A DNA stretch of 64,000 nucleotides from Vanessa cardui (GCF_905220365.1 NC_061141.1:3355501-3419500); one strand, 5' to 3'; counted from the first letter of the stretch, positions 21,788-34,030 are shown. The notes: generated from the sequence alone by a model not told the origin. Translations and numbers: made by a program.

Positions 21788-22984
21788 TAATGTTAGAATA
21801 TATGTATTCTTAGAGAGTAAGTATTTATTGGCGAAAATTATTAATTAAACAATCGATATCAAAGATCATTTTTTTTATAATATAATAAGACATCTCAATC
21901 AACAGACAGGTCCATACAAATCCAACGCTATTATTTCCGCTGTCTAACGGAAAACAAAAATAGACATAAGAGCGCGCAAGGAATAAAAGAAAAGTTGAAG
22001 TGGGACGAGCATCCGGGTTGGTAAGAACCAAAGAGGCAAGACAGGGGGGGGGGGGCGTTGTGGGTGAGTTAGGGGGGGTTACCTTCTCGCGGGAGTTGGT
22101 CTGTAAGCGTCCCTTCGGCTTTGGGGTTGCCTTTGTTTATCGTCTCTTTATTTATTCAACCTGATACGCTCGGCTACGTTGTTTTTACAACTAATAGGCT
22201 TATTTATTTTGTGTGGGTCGATCGTGGAATTATACGCGTATCGTTATTTAATTGGCGGTCGGAGCGTTGCTGTTCTTTATATTGTAACTTTTGAATTTCG
22301 AATTTTTATGTTCGATTGTGGATTTTTTTTTTCAAGTGTGTTTTTTTATGTAAAAGACTGGCCGGTTTACGACGATGTATATATTTTTATGATTAAAAAT
22401 GATAAACGCATAATACAAATTTAAATATAGCCGGTTTGAAAGAAATCTTCAGGACTTTAACTATGTAAGAAAAACAATACAAGCCAATAAAGATATTATA
22501 CAATATGATAATTATGACATAAATGTAACTTATATATAGCACTCAGGAATATTGTACCTTTTTAACACTGGACTGAATTAGTCCTAATTCATTAGTCCAG
22601 GATTATCTGTACATAAAAAACAGACAAATTAGACCACTTTATAATATTAAGTATACATATTATGGCAGTCCACTAATTTAGAAAGAATATTGAATATTTA
22701 GTCACAGTAATAACGTTCCTGCATGTGTAACCGTGATAGACTAGTGGTTCATTAGTGTTCCATTATTAATTAAATTTGAAAATATGTAATCGATATGATT
22801 TTTTAAACGAGCATTCTAGAATATTCCATTTAAAATTGAAAACACATTTATTGTCAAAAATATAATATTCTTATCGCCTAATGCATCAGTACCTTGAACC
22901 GTGTTGCATTAAAAAAAAAAGCGCGCGATCTCCTGTCACAAGTTCAGTTTTACTTTTTGGCGCCAAGCTTGGGTTCTTTGACAT
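21788..22984. other. Intronic stretch with long G runs
   Basis: It holds a run of 12 G at 22044-22055 and 7 G at 22072-22078, in a GC-richer block at about 22.0-22.15 kb. No repeat or exon is recognised; frames are short and AT-biased. Confidence 0.45.
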
Positions 22985-23477
22985 AAAATAGACTATTTGT
23001 CAATGCAAAAAATAAAGTGTCAATTATTGTAATCAGTATTTTTAGACCCAGAAGTAGGAAGTTAACCTCTAAAACAATTATCTTTAATTTAAAATAACAA
23101 TCAATCTACCACAATAGAAAAACATTTAGTCTACAACACAAATAACCATCAATAATCACATTACACCGTAATAATTATATTCGCGATCTCAATGTGTCAG
23201 CCACGAATCTCCCGACTTTTTTTTTTAAAGGAAAGTTGTGTGACTTGACGCTGATGTTGCTTGTTTATTCCAACAGTATATATTATGAGTTTAAAAATTG
23301 TTATTTATTAACGAAAATTGAAAATAATATTTTTATATATTACATATGGAATTTTTAATATGATATTTTTCGGCAAATATGCACTAGAAATAAAAAAAAA
23401 ATGATTTTTACTGGGTTCTTTAACCTCTACTAAATAACATAAAATGGATTTTAGAAACCAGTCAAATAGCCTATTTC
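22985..23477 (-). mobile_element. MITE-like element, family M, copy 1
   Basis: The ends are imperfect terminal inverted repeats: left 'aaaatagactatttgtcaat', right read inwards 'gaaataggctatttgactgg'. Internal blocks 'aataaagtgtcaattatt', 'gttatttattaacgaaaatt', 'cggcaaatatgcacta' and 'ctctactaaataacataaaa' reappear in reverse orientation at 62373-62832. No coding capacity is seen. The TSD is not resolved. Confidence 0.6.
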
Positions 23478-23539
23478 AAAGTCGTAAAAAATTTTAGTTG
23501 TTTTTTGTTGATTGTTTTTATTTAAAATAGCCCTACTCA

Positions 23540-23735
23540 CTCAATGCATGTCTGTATACACGGTACATATACCAAAATAACGTTATTACAATTTTTGTCT
23601 GTCTGTTTGTTCCGGCTAATCTCTGGAACTGCTGGACCAATTTTGACGGGAGTTTCACTGGTACATAACTGATATAATAAGGAGTAACTTAGGCTACAAT
23701 CATTTTTTTTTTTATTTCAATCGCGTACAAGGTCG
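23540..23735 (+). repeat. Dispersed repeat family F, copy 2
   Basis: 'ctcactcaatgcatgtctgt', 'tataccaaaataac', 'ttgtctgtctgtttgttccg', 'gctaatctctggaactgctg', 'gggagtttcactgg' and 'gtaacttaggctac' match copies at 6175 and 50920. Confidence 0.65.
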
Positions 23736-23793
23736 AGGGCACAGATAGTTAATAATAAAGATTATAGTCCTTTACTATTAGTAGAAGGTCATG

Positions 23794-24138
23794 TTAGCTT
23801 CGAGTCTGTATTGTGTCCCTCATGAAACGTGAAACTAGGATTTCTCCCGCTTTGTCCACATCAATAGAGCTGAGTCCACAAAAGTGCGAAACCTCGATGT
23901 AAGAGAAAAGATTAATAAAGCTTAGCGCACACTCACGTAACACCTGTCCTTTGTCGCTAATGGACACCCGCCTAATCTCCCGGGAAATTGACGTAACAAG
24001 AGAAAATATATAGTGCTCGAGATTTTTAACCGACTCTGTTCGATAAAAGATTGGTTCTTTTAATATTTTAAGTCTGTGCGTACTTTTAATACAAGCGATG
24101 TGCTGTCGATTGTCAAAATTATACCGGGATTTAGACAA
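23794..24138 (-). CDS. Unidentified 114-codon ORF
   Basis: The frame opens at 24138 with 'MSKSRYNFDNRQHIACIK' and ends 'SRFMRDTIQTRS'. The middle ('NLEHYIFSLVTSISREIRRV', then 'QVLRECALSFINLFSYIEVS') is mixed in composition and predicted helical, unlike the low-complexity frames elsewhere in the intron. I do not recognise a family. It is on the SoxD strand but has no convincing splice sites at its edges. It could be a remnant of a transposon gag/ORF1, a real exon, or chance. Confidence 0.25.
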   Translation of the reverse strand: MSKSRYNFDNRQHIACIKSTHRLKILKEPIFYRTESVKNLEHYIFSLVTSISREIRRVSISDKGQVLRECALSFINLFSYIEVSHFCGLSSIDVDKAGEILVSRFMRDTIQTRS

Positions 24139-24319
24139 ACTTAAACGATGATTGTGGGTTCAAATCCGGATAAGCAACACTTGATTTTCATACGCGTAAT
24201 TAGTATAATGTGCATATTCAAACAACAAGAGTAGTAAAGATATATCAACAACTATGTCATCGATTTTGACATTTGTCACCATATCATTGGTTGGTCTTGA
24301 ATAGTCCATGATATTATTT

Positions 24320-24545
24320 TTGTCACACTAGCGACTAACTACCGTTCCGGCTTCGCACAGTTGGGCATAAGTTTTTAATTTTTTTTAACACATTATCTTA
24401 TTAAACTTACAATCTGAATTTGCTCTTCTATACATTAGGTTACGTTACTAATGTTTGAGTAAGGATTCCTAGTCTTTTAACGAAATAAATGTAGTCTATG
24501 TTGCTCAGGGTAAACGTAGCTTTACAATGGTGAATTTTTTTTTCT
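24320..24545 (-). repeat. Dispersed repeat related to families D/E
   Basis: The left edge 'actagcgactaactaccgtt' then 'ccggcttcgcac' is the inverted form of the family E end. The right half has 'tgtagtctatgttgctcagg' and 'gtaaacgtagctttacaatg', strings I recall from lepidopteran dispersed repeats. Confidence 0.5.
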
Positions 24546-24609
24546 AATCTTTATATTAGTAGTGTAGATAGACCTAGGTATATGACTGACAAATAGGTCT
24601 TCGATAAAG

Positions 24610-24925
24610 TCATGCCAAAAGTAAGTAAAGTAACAGCCTGTAAATTTCCCACTGCTGAGATAAGGCCTCCTCTTTCATTAAGGAGAGGGTTTGGAACATA
24701 TTCCACCACGCTGTTCCAATGCGGGTTGGTGGAATGCACATGTGGCAGAATTTCGATTAAATTAGACACATACACGTTTCCTCACGATGTTTTCCTTCAC
24801 CGCCGAGCTCGAGATGAATTATAAACACTAATTAAGCACATATATATAGTGGTGCTTGTCTGGGTTTGAACTCGCAATCATGATGCACGCGTTCTAACCA
24901 CTGGGCCATCTCAGCTCATGCCAAA
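24610..24925 (-). mobile_element. SINE-A copy, full length, with 10-bp TSD
   Basis: The right end carries the tRNA-like head with 'ctgggccatctcagctc' and a B-box complement 'gggtttgaac'. The body is complete and the tail is 'gtaagtaaagtaacag' at the left. 'tcatgccaaa' at 24610-24619 repeats at 24916-24925, a perfect target-site duplication. Confidence 0.9.
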
Positions 24926-26263
24926 GCATATAAACATTGATATTAACCACTCCTTACATGACTACAGTAAAGTAATTACTCTCATACGTCATATAACCTA
25001 TCCGATATAAACCTGTTAAATAGAAGATGCCCCTTAAAGCTACCCATTACACATAAACCGAACTCTCATCCCACTTCGCTGCATTGCTAATTTAATGCAA
25101 AAATTCATCCAAATATCACAAAAGGCTTTCGTCCTTTGCTCGACTGCATCGTTACTCGTCTTAGGCTCGTTACAAGCCGGATAACCGGGGCGCTTTTTAC
25201 CCGGATAGCTCGCCTGTTACCCGGATAGCTTGCTTGTTATACCCAGCCGCATGGTTAGGTTAGACTCCTCCAATTACAGCTCAAACTGTTTGGAACGTAA
25301 GTTTTAATTTTTAACGTTCCATCTCAGATGGAAATTCTTAAAGTTGCGGATTTTGAAGTGGGTTCAGTGTCCCGAAAAAGTGATGTATTTAATACTTAAA
25401 TTTGTTTTATTTTTTTTAATATTATCTGTATTATATTTTTAATATAACTTGGATATAAGTTAAAGCTACGTAAACCGCACTTTAAGGATTATATGCCACG
25501 AAACCGTCTGGCAAGTTTTAATGTTAGTTAAGAATTATAAGCAATAAAAGAGGTATAGTAGTATACTTTTTTCTTAATTATAAGACTGTTTTTTATTAGC
25601 GCGCGCACGGGTGACATTTTACATGATAAAGCACATGAAACAGCCAATCACATGTCAATTCGAAATAAATAGACAACTTCACATCTAATTACGAAGATTT
25701 TATTTATATTACAAATTATAATTAAGAATATTTGTTTTTGTGATTTTTTAGAATTAATTGTGATAAAATACATTTTAATAATTATTTTTATTTGTTTGTA
25801 ATTAAAAACTATTTTGACTATGCTGAAGAAGTACAGTAGGTATTTTTAGACGGCAAAATTCTACGCCTTCGACAATAATGTTACTACATTAAAGAAAAAA
25901 AACTTTACTAAACATCCACACAATCGGATACACATAATTGAAAACATATTATACGGACAAATTGAAAAGCAAGCCATTTATTTATAACACAAATAGCACT
26001 AAGCACATCTTAAAAATATTCAAAACATCTTAAAAGAACAAGTTCGATTTTTCATATATATTTAGGCCATCATTGTCAATCCGCGGCGATATTATTTACA
26101 TATATAAACAAACTAGAAACGATAAAGCCGAAAGATTGTGGATTGACACGTGTCGATACATTCTTATATGAAAAATATCTGTCTTCGAGTGTAGTAAGAG
26201 CTTATTGACTGCGTATTAAAATACATTGTGAAATTTATTAACAATTTAAATACACTGATGTAA
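24926..26263. other. Intronic stretch with a short tandem repeat
   Basis: Two near-identical 20-bp units beginning 'ttacccggatagct' lie at 25197-25216 and 25217-25236, with a partial third. The rest is AT-rich and without recognised elements. Confidence 0.5.
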
Positions 26264-26475
26264 AGGCCGAGATGGCCCAGTGGTTGAACACGTATATTGT
26301 AACTGATTGCGGGTTCAAGCCCAGGCGAGCACCATTACATTTTTATGTGCTGCATGTGTCTAATTTCAACGAAATTTTGCCACATTTTTGGGAGCAGCTT
26401 TGGAATATGCTCCAAACCTCCTCAAACGGAGAGGAGGCCTTAACCCAATAATGGGATATTTAGAAGCTGTTATTG
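26264..26475 (+). mobile_element. SINE-A copy with intact head and deleted middle
   Basis: The tRNA-like head 'gagatggcccagtggttg' and B box 'gcgggttcaagcccagg' are clear. The segment with 'ttcatctcgtgctcggcgg' is missing and the body resumes at 'gctgcatgtgtctaatttc'. The 3' end is diverged ('cccaataatgggatattt'). Confidence 0.85.
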
Positions 26476-28409
26476 GTTTAAATTTGCATGTAATTGTGTG
26501 TGTAGTGTGTCTTAAAAGAGTTTAGGCTTAACACTAACTGTTCCAAATGTTTACAGAGACAAGGGTACATTCTCCATATCCATATAAACATAATTACGTC
26601 GTGTGTGTTTGGAACCAGAGCTAATTAATAGATACACAGACATATTGACAGAGCTAAAATAAGAAAAATCGTGTAAAGATGATATCTATTAACAATGCAC
26701 GTGGTTGAATTTGTTTATGCAATGATTTGGCACTTATGACGTTTCAAAAATAACATCCCAATTTTAAAAATAAATATAACATATCTCTATGTATTTATAT
26801 GTAATTTGAAATCAATAGCACACATCTAAATGAAACAGCAATTAAATACGATAAATCTATAAAAAGAATTACCCAAATCACTTCGCTGGCCACGTGTTTA
26901 CAAAGATATTAACATTTCACTAGCAACAATGTGCGGTCAAACGTAAATATTTATTTCTATACAAAACCCCGAAACGAGAGGTAACTAACTAATAGGCAGA
27001 CATACAGTTGAAAAACACGCCGATAGCCGCCACTCGGTCTTAGAATAAACATGCTTTGTGATGTACTGACTGGAATTACAATATGTACCGAGAACGAAGC
27101 ACTTAATAAAATAACAAACAAACTACTACTGTTCAGTGTTAACGCGGATCTAAATACTTTTCTAACTAAACATTCGCATTGTGTGTTTAAAACAAGAAAT
27201 GTTAGACTTTCTAAACGTTCGAATATATTTTGATTATAACATTGAGAATATTCGAAAAGAAAAAATCGGTCGGTATTAGGTATGATGATTTGAAATTCGA
27301 ACGATTTAAATCGAAACAAAAACGGAACGCAATACGACTTCTTTATTTAATTTTTTTTTTTTTTTTTATTATTGAAAACAATGACCAAAATTATTGCAGC
27401 ATAAATAAATACAAATTATATTTGTAAGAAAACACTAAATGTTTATAAATTACCAAATTTAAGTGATATAGGTAATTAATAAAATAAAGAGCAATCAAAA
27501 TTAAGAAGTTTACATAAAGGGAGCGTGTGACAAAAATACATTTAAGAACATTTGCTATAGAATCGTAAAATACGAAATATATTACAGCGAGCTACAAATA
27601 AAAAAAGGCGGCAAATATTTCTCGTTAAATAAATACAACGGGTCGTTTTTAATCTCATTAATTTTGCGAAGATAAATAACAATCAAATGTTATATGCAAA
27701 GCGCACTATCGTTACAGCGGTCAATTCCATTCCAAATTTAAAACCCAATAAAGATCGAGATTTGTCGGCCATCTTGAAAAAAAAAGCGATATCGGACGAG
27801 TGTCACTTTAAAAAATTCCCCCTTTCTTCCGTCCGCACCGATTTTAATAACAACATCTTCGCTTTCTTTATTCGTTCTTTTGAAATCTCTTTAAAGTTGT
27901 AGCAAGTTTATTACTAGTCAGATCAGGAATTCCAATCTCACATCCTGAGTTAACTGTCTTTGATGTAACCGCCAGGAACGGGTTGGCTGAATGCAACCTT
28001 AATGGGATAAGACTTAGGTCGTATTTTGAATAAGTTATTGCTTATATAAACCTTTTCATCCCGTGTCTCTGCGCGTAACTGAATTTGCACCGCAATGGAA
28101 GATCCATTGTGGATCATTAATACCGGATTCTATGGAACTCGATTGAAAAGTTACAATGTTATTTTCCAGATATACGCTTTGAAGATTAGGAAGTTAATTT
28201 TAGATTATAATAACCTAATATTGTCAGTTTAAATAAACATTTTGCATATGATTTTAATGTGATATTTTATTACTCTTATATAATGTAACTAAATTGCTTC
28301 TATTGATACTTACACTACATATATTCAAGATTGTCAAATCGAACTGTTATCGAAGAGAAAAAATTGTAATTTGAAATTTTTCATTTTTATTAATTTTTAT
28401 TTTTTTAGC
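26476..28409. other. Repeat-free intronic stretch
   Basis: No SINE, LINE or exon is recognised. The block at about 27.6-28.1 kb is less AT-rich than its surroundings and may be conserved. Frames such as 26957-27319 (minus) and 27687-27902 (plus) have no recognisable motifs. Confidence 0.4.
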
Positions 28410-28735
28410 CGATTAGGCTTTGTGCAAGTCCGTCTGGATAGCTACATATATTTCACAGCCATCAGCAATACTTAGGATTGTTGTGTTCCAATGTTGAAAT
28501 GGAAGGAAGGTCTTGAGCATGAATGTGGAAGGATGACCAATAAAACGATGGATTGATTGTGTGAAAGATGATATGACTGGAAAGAATGTTACTTGTGTGT
28601 GTCAGATAGGGAAGTATGGAAGAAGAAGAGAATCTGACCCCAAGTACATTGGGATAAGGGCAGGATGATGATGATGTGTTCCGGTGTTGAGGATGAGTGA
28701 GATAAATACAGACAATGAACATAACATCTTCAGAT
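28410..28735 (+). mobile_element. Old SINE-B copy interrupted by a LINE insertion
   Basis: SINE-B sequence runs 28410-28489 ('ggctttgtgcaagtccgtct' to 'ttgtgttcc') and resumes at 28683-28735 ('ggtgttgaggatgagtgag', 'gaacataacatctt'). The two halves are split by 185 bp of LINE sequence. The duplicated 'tgtgttcc' at 28482-28489 and 28675-28682 marks the insertion. Confidence 0.75.
28490..28674 (+). mobile_element. LINE 3' end (RTE-like) nested in SINE-B
   Basis: Translation across frames gives 'VLSMNV', 'RWIDCVKDDM' and a terminal 'WDKGRMMMM' encoded by a (GAT)n/(ATG)n tail. This is the extreme C-terminus and short-repeat tail of an RTE-like or related non-LTR ORF. The copy is frameshifted and contains only the last 60 or so codons. 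An 8-bp TSD flanks it. Confidence 0.7.
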
Positions 28736-31700
28736 CAGATAGGCAGACCAGCTTACTTATTAAACATAAATATATTATGATCCAAGGAGTTTGTAATGTA
28801 TTTAAAAACATATATAGTTTCGTATACAAAACATACCTTTTTACGACTACGTCACAGAATACCATAGTTTTGAATGACCTAAGGTATAAACACACTGAGC
28901 ACTATAGCTGGCCATCGTAAAGGTATTTGAATAGATGTACATTCGCCATTGTGGAGGCAGTGCTTTATGTAACCGTATTGTGTTTGCCTCTCCGACCGCT
29001 GGGTATTACGGATCTATTGACGTACTAAGAGGATTAATAGATTAACTAAACAGTATCTTTAAAAGAGGTTTAATATTAATTATTTTTTTACCTGATTTTG
29101 TGTTTTATGGGAAATCATTATTTTGTATATTTTCTATGAATATATGTATAATAAGTGGGTTAATATTGTATCATAACTAAAGATATATTAATCAAGCACA
29201 GCTCATAGAGCACAATATAGCTAAGCTATTAAAAATCTACGATCATCTAATGTTTGATAATGTCTGTGTATCGTCAAGAAGGCTAAACCACTTCATACGT
29301 CAGCAAAGCATCCCTGTAATGACACTGCCTTATCCATATAAAGCAAAAAAAAAACAAAAATAACAATTTAGTAAATGATTAATATAAACAATAATCTACA
29401 AAACAGAAAAGAAATTCAAAACAAGAAGGTAAGTATAAAATACTCATTAAAAATCAATTAAAACTTACCCATTATAAGAGTCAAGAGATAATTAGAAAAA
29501 AATATAATGTTGAGAAAATTTCAAAGACAAATACTTTATTATTTTGAAATGGCAACATCAAAAGGAAATGTCAATAAGGAATCAACGGCATTCATAATAA
29601 CGTTTATAATGGGTCTTGAAAAAATATCCCAAATTAATTTTCCCAATTCATTCATTCACTCACAAAAGAGGCTATCTCTTTGATAGACTACGGCACAATA
29701 ATTTATGCAAGTGGACATCGGGTTGGGGTTCTTTAATCTTTAAGTAATTTCCTTTATACAAATATGTTATTTTTACATGGATTTTTTATACATGTAGACA
29801 AAAAATTTAATTAGGAAAATAAGATTATCAAGAGTTTTTTACAAATACGAATAGCACTAAAATTTCAATTCATCGCCTAATTATTAATGCACCGTTCGAA
29901 AAAAAAAAATCGTATTAAATTTCACGGCATTCGAAATTCGATTTTCTTTTAATTTAAAAAATTATCAACGATTTTTTTTTTCTCATCAACAATTCAAAAT
30001 ATAACCTTAACTTAACATCAGTTTGACAGATAACACATAAAGATGGCCGGCTAATTTGCAAAGCTACTTATCTGTACAATCAGATTCGTACGTTTTCGTC
30101 GCGTTTTGATCCAAGAAACGATTATTTACTGTATGCTAATAACATGACCATTTTACGAAGGTCCCTCAATTGGGTTGTATTGGGTATATAAATTAAGGAG
30201 TACGACACGCGTTCGACATTTTTTTCTTAAATAAAAGTGTTAAACTAATTCATTGGCATAAGTTGCTTGTATACGTTTCGACGATAATCATTTTCATGTT
30301 TTTGCAACGTTTATATGAGTAACGATTGAGTGAAACGTTTCGGAAAATGTTACACTTCTACCATTAAATTTTAATTATATTTTAGTCTTGAATTGATATC
30401 TTAGGTGTCATTTTCGAAGTGATCTAGTATGTAAGCAAATATTTGTGTATATTTTCTTATTATTATTCAATAATTAATAATAGATTATGTTTTCATTTTC
30501 ATTATATTAAGGCTATTGAGCCCTCGAATAACACAACAATTTTTAACCTTACAAAACAAATTTAAATATACTCTCAAGACAATATAGTCGTACATTTATA
30601 AACGTCCTTATATTAACAGAAAGACATCAGAGGCCTAAGTTCCCGTCTTTAAATTCAAAACAAGCAGGGAAATGTAAACAGACAATCAGTAGCGATTTTA
30701 AAGATGAAATTGGAATTTGCCAACAAGCCAAAGAAGGGTGGGGTTAGGTAATTTGACAAACGCTTTGAATCGACTTTATATTTGAAAATGGATTTATATT
30801 TGAATTCAGAATTAATAACGAACGTTGTACGTATTTATATCTTGCCAGTGACTTCGATGGATGTTTATTTGATTCACACTTGTGATTATTGAAGGTTTTG
30901 TTTGTGTAAGGAATGTATTTAAATTAACTACTGAAATTCTTGTCGAGTGCTTGTGAAATTATACATGAGTATATTCTATGTAATTATATTAAATCGTATT
31001 TTTTTTAATTGCAAATCACTTTTCACTATAGGTAATGTTAATTAGTACCAAACGCCGTGAAACAGTATCGGACTGAAATTGGCCTTTATGATATTACAGC
31101 GATGATAATTGTAAATTATTATTATATCGTTAACGAGCCATTTATTGTTTTAACAGATTGTTCAATTAACAAACATTATAATTCAGCTCTTGCAAAAAAA
31201 TTGTCTTTAACCTATATATTTCTGATTGCATTCAAGTACAATAATTTAGTATCATCTAGTTGATCTGATAATGAGGGATGTATCAGCCAGGAGATGAAGT
31301 ATGAACTCTTCGACGTTAAACCTCGAAATTTTGTTGTACCCAGTATACTATTACAGCTTTTTGTTTTTAATATAAACATACCAATGCGATAGGTATATTG
31401 GCAGAACTATCTAGTGCCAAATTGCATCAAGAAGAAAAAAATACTTCTTGGTAAAGATTTTAAATGACTTTTCAAAATGTTCAAATTCAAAAATCGAATT
31501 GATTCGAATACTATCAATCTCAACTAGAAATATCTCGATACCTTTTGTTTATTTGAGTACATGCAATGATATTCTAATAAACAGATATGTTATATCCATA
31601 CTAATCAACAGAAAAAAGTGTGCCGCGCCGGGGACCGTTTATTTTAGTTTATTTTTTCATTTTTCAAAATAAAAAGGATAGCTTGATAAAAACAATAAGT

Positions 31701-32241
31701 AAAAGGGATAACTAGATGTTTTAATTACGCAAAACGTATTACTACGTAATTATGATGTATTATAACGTATTACTACATAAAACAACTAAAGGCAAACGCC
31801 CCAATTAGGACGTTTTCTAGTCTTCTGTTTACTACAATACTACAGCATCATTGAGTACACGTAAAGCACGTAAGTATATAAGTGCTATATACTTTACGAT
31901 TGTCAATCTTCCTTAATGTCACGGAGGGATAATGTATAATGTACATAAGTACGTAAATAAAAGAATCGGTCGCAAACACGGCCCCCGTACCGCTTTGAGG
32001 CACGAATGTAATCAGTTCTGTTAATTTTGAATTTGAGTTGTCGGTCTTTTTCGTTCGTTTGTTTATTTAAAACGGGGATGATTTAAGCGCTATCCCTTAT
32101 TTAATGATTCATTTAGAATCAATATGAAGTGAATTTGATCATGATTTTCGAAATGTATGAAAATACTTTCATATTTAGAAGTGTTCTAGTCACATCGGTC
32201 TACACTAAATAAATGTTAATCATACATACATACATCCATAT
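28736..32241. other. Repeat-poor intronic stretch
   Basis: It is very AT-rich with several homopolymer tracts. No exon, SINE or LINE is recognised over 3.5 kb. Confidence 0.4.
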
Positions 32242-32526
32242 TTCTTGGTGGTAGGACTTTGTGCAAGCCCGTCTGGGTAGGTACCACCCACTCATCAGTT
32301 ATTCTACCGCCAAATAACAGTACTCAGTATTGTTGTGTTCCGGTTTGAAGGGTGAGTGAGCCAGTGTAACTACAGGCACAAGGGACATAACATCTTAGTT
32401 CCCAAGGTTGGTGGCGATGTAAGGAATAGTTAATATTTCTTACAGCGTCATTGTCTATGGGTGATGGTGACCACTTACCATCAGGTGGCCCATAAGTTCG
32501 TCCACCAAACTATACCATAAAAAAAA
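32242..32526 (+). mobile_element. SINE-B copy, full length
   Basis: It runs from 'tttcttggtggtaggacttt' through 'gtaccacccactcatcag', 'ccagtgtaactacaggcaca' and 'catcaggtggcccataagtt' to 'accataaaaaaaa'. A small deletion removes 'cattga' in 'ggtggcgatgtaagg'. It is preceded by a (CATA)n microsatellite. Confidence 0.88.
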
Positions 32527-32540
32527 TGTTAATATTATTA

Positions 32541-32690
32541 TAAATGTGAAACTAACTCTGCCTGTTTGTCTATCACTCTTTCATGAGCAAACCACTGAAC
32601 CGAATTTCCTGAAATTTGGTATGAAGCAAACTTAAAATCCAAGAAGGCATATAGCCTACTTTTTGGCTAACACTTGACTACTAGCATATA
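32541..32690 (+). repeat. Dispersed repeat family D copy
   Basis: 'attataaatgtgaaactaac', 'accactgaaccgaatt', 'tttggtatgaagcaaactta' and 'atagcctactttttggc' follow directly after the SINE-B tail. This juxtaposition suggests the SINE landed at the edge of the repeat or the reverse. Confidence 0.75.
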
Positions 32691-33176
32691 CATACGTATC
32701 GTACAAAGATCTAAGATAACGTATTTAGTCTTTGATTCTACGGAGCAAGGTAAACAATTCAGTGAGGCGTGAAACTAATTCACCTTACGCAAGATAGCGT
32801 ACCGTACATTATGATTCGTCAGAATTAAGCTATTATGTGTTAGGGGATGACTTATTTGAATAAGCACAAATTGTCAAAGAGATTTTATCTGGTTAAACAA
32901 AGATGTTCCTTCTGTTGCCTTTTGCTCCTACTGGGGGACGGTTAATAGAATCGACTAATACCGTTGATGATGCCTCCGATTTTAACCCCCTATTAATAAA
33001 CACGTTCTTCCATCCCTATCGAAATTGTAACGTACTTGTAAGAGTAAAAGAGATAGCACGTTTTTTGTTATTCTTTAAGCGGCTTAATGTTGTATACAAA
33101 TTATTGTTGAAAATTATCTCTGAAATATAACAGAAGTGTTTTGTTATTATCATATCTACATCATAATACTTTTAAT

Positions 33177-33410
33177 GACGACCTCCGTGGTCGAGTGGTG
33201 TGTACACCAGTTTTCATGGGTACGCCACTCCGAGGTTTGATTCCCGGCCGAGTCAATGTAGATTATCATTAGTTTTCTATGTTGTCTTGGGTCTGGGTGT
33301 TTGTGGTACCGTCGTTACTTCTGATGTTCCATAACACAAGTGCTTTAGCTACTTAAATTGGGATCAGAGTAATGTATGTGATGTTGTCTATTATTTATAT
33401 TTATAATTAT
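33177..33410 (+). mobile_element. SINE-C copy, full length
   Basis: It has the head 'gacgacctccgtggtcgagt', B-box-like 'gaggtttgattcccgg', then 'tgtcttgggtctgggtg', 'ggtaccgtcgttacttctga', 'taacacaagtgctttagct' and a TATT-rich end. The head resembles a serine- or leucine-type tRNA with its long arm, which makes it a second, independent tRNA-derived SINE family. Confidence 0.88.
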
Positions 33411-33580
33411 ATGCTATATGTTATATTTCTACAACGGCCATTACAAACAAATCACCCACTTAGCAAAATTTGTATTGGACAAGTGTGTCCATATCACAGT
33501 CATAATCCGATAGGACACCAAATCTGACAAGACCGGATACACTTCAATCACGGGACTGGCTTTGTGTGCAAATTACGAGC

Positions 33581-33890
33581 TGGCTGAGATGGCCCAGTGG
33601 TTAGAAAGCGTGCATCTTAATCGATGATTTCGGGTTCAAACCCATGCAAGCACCACTATATATATGTGCTTAATTTGTGTTTATAATTCATCTCGTGCTT
33701 GCCGGTGAAGGAAAATATCGTGAAAAAACCTGCATGTGTCTAATTTCATCGAAATTCTGCCACATGTGCATTCCACCAACCCGCATTTGAACAGCGTGGT
33801 GGAATATGTTATAAAATCATCTCCTCAAATGGCAGAGGAGGCCTAAGCCCGCAGTGGGAAATTTACGGGCTGTTACATTACTTTTTTACT
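33581..33890 (+). mobile_element. SINE-A copy, full length
   Basis: The tRNA-like head 'ctgagatggcccagtggtta' and B box 'cgggttcaaaccc' are clear, followed by 'tatatatatgtgcttaattt' and the complete body to 'agtgggaaatttacgggc'. The tail is 'tgttacattacttttttact'. It is one of the best-preserved copies in the window. Confidence 0.9.
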
Positions 33891-34030
33891 TTATTGAATT
33901 GATATTGACACGAGCTTCAAACTTATAAGCTGTCAACTTGACCAGCAATAGTTTATTGGCATTTTTTATCATGTAGGTTAGATTATCACTACGATAGAAA
34001 GAAATATTTAATCCACAGCCTAAGGTATAT

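Noticed and set aside
24551..24824. ORFs on both strands
   Set aside because: They translate the SINE-A copy. The same peptide wording ('NPLLNERGGLISAVGN') appears at 12398 and 21619 because the SINE is repeated.
33590..33660. tRNA gene call from A and B boxes (also 26264, 42714, 43402, 63812)
   Set aside because: The boxes belong to SINE heads. They are followed by SINE body and do not fold into a full cloverleaf with an acceptor stem.
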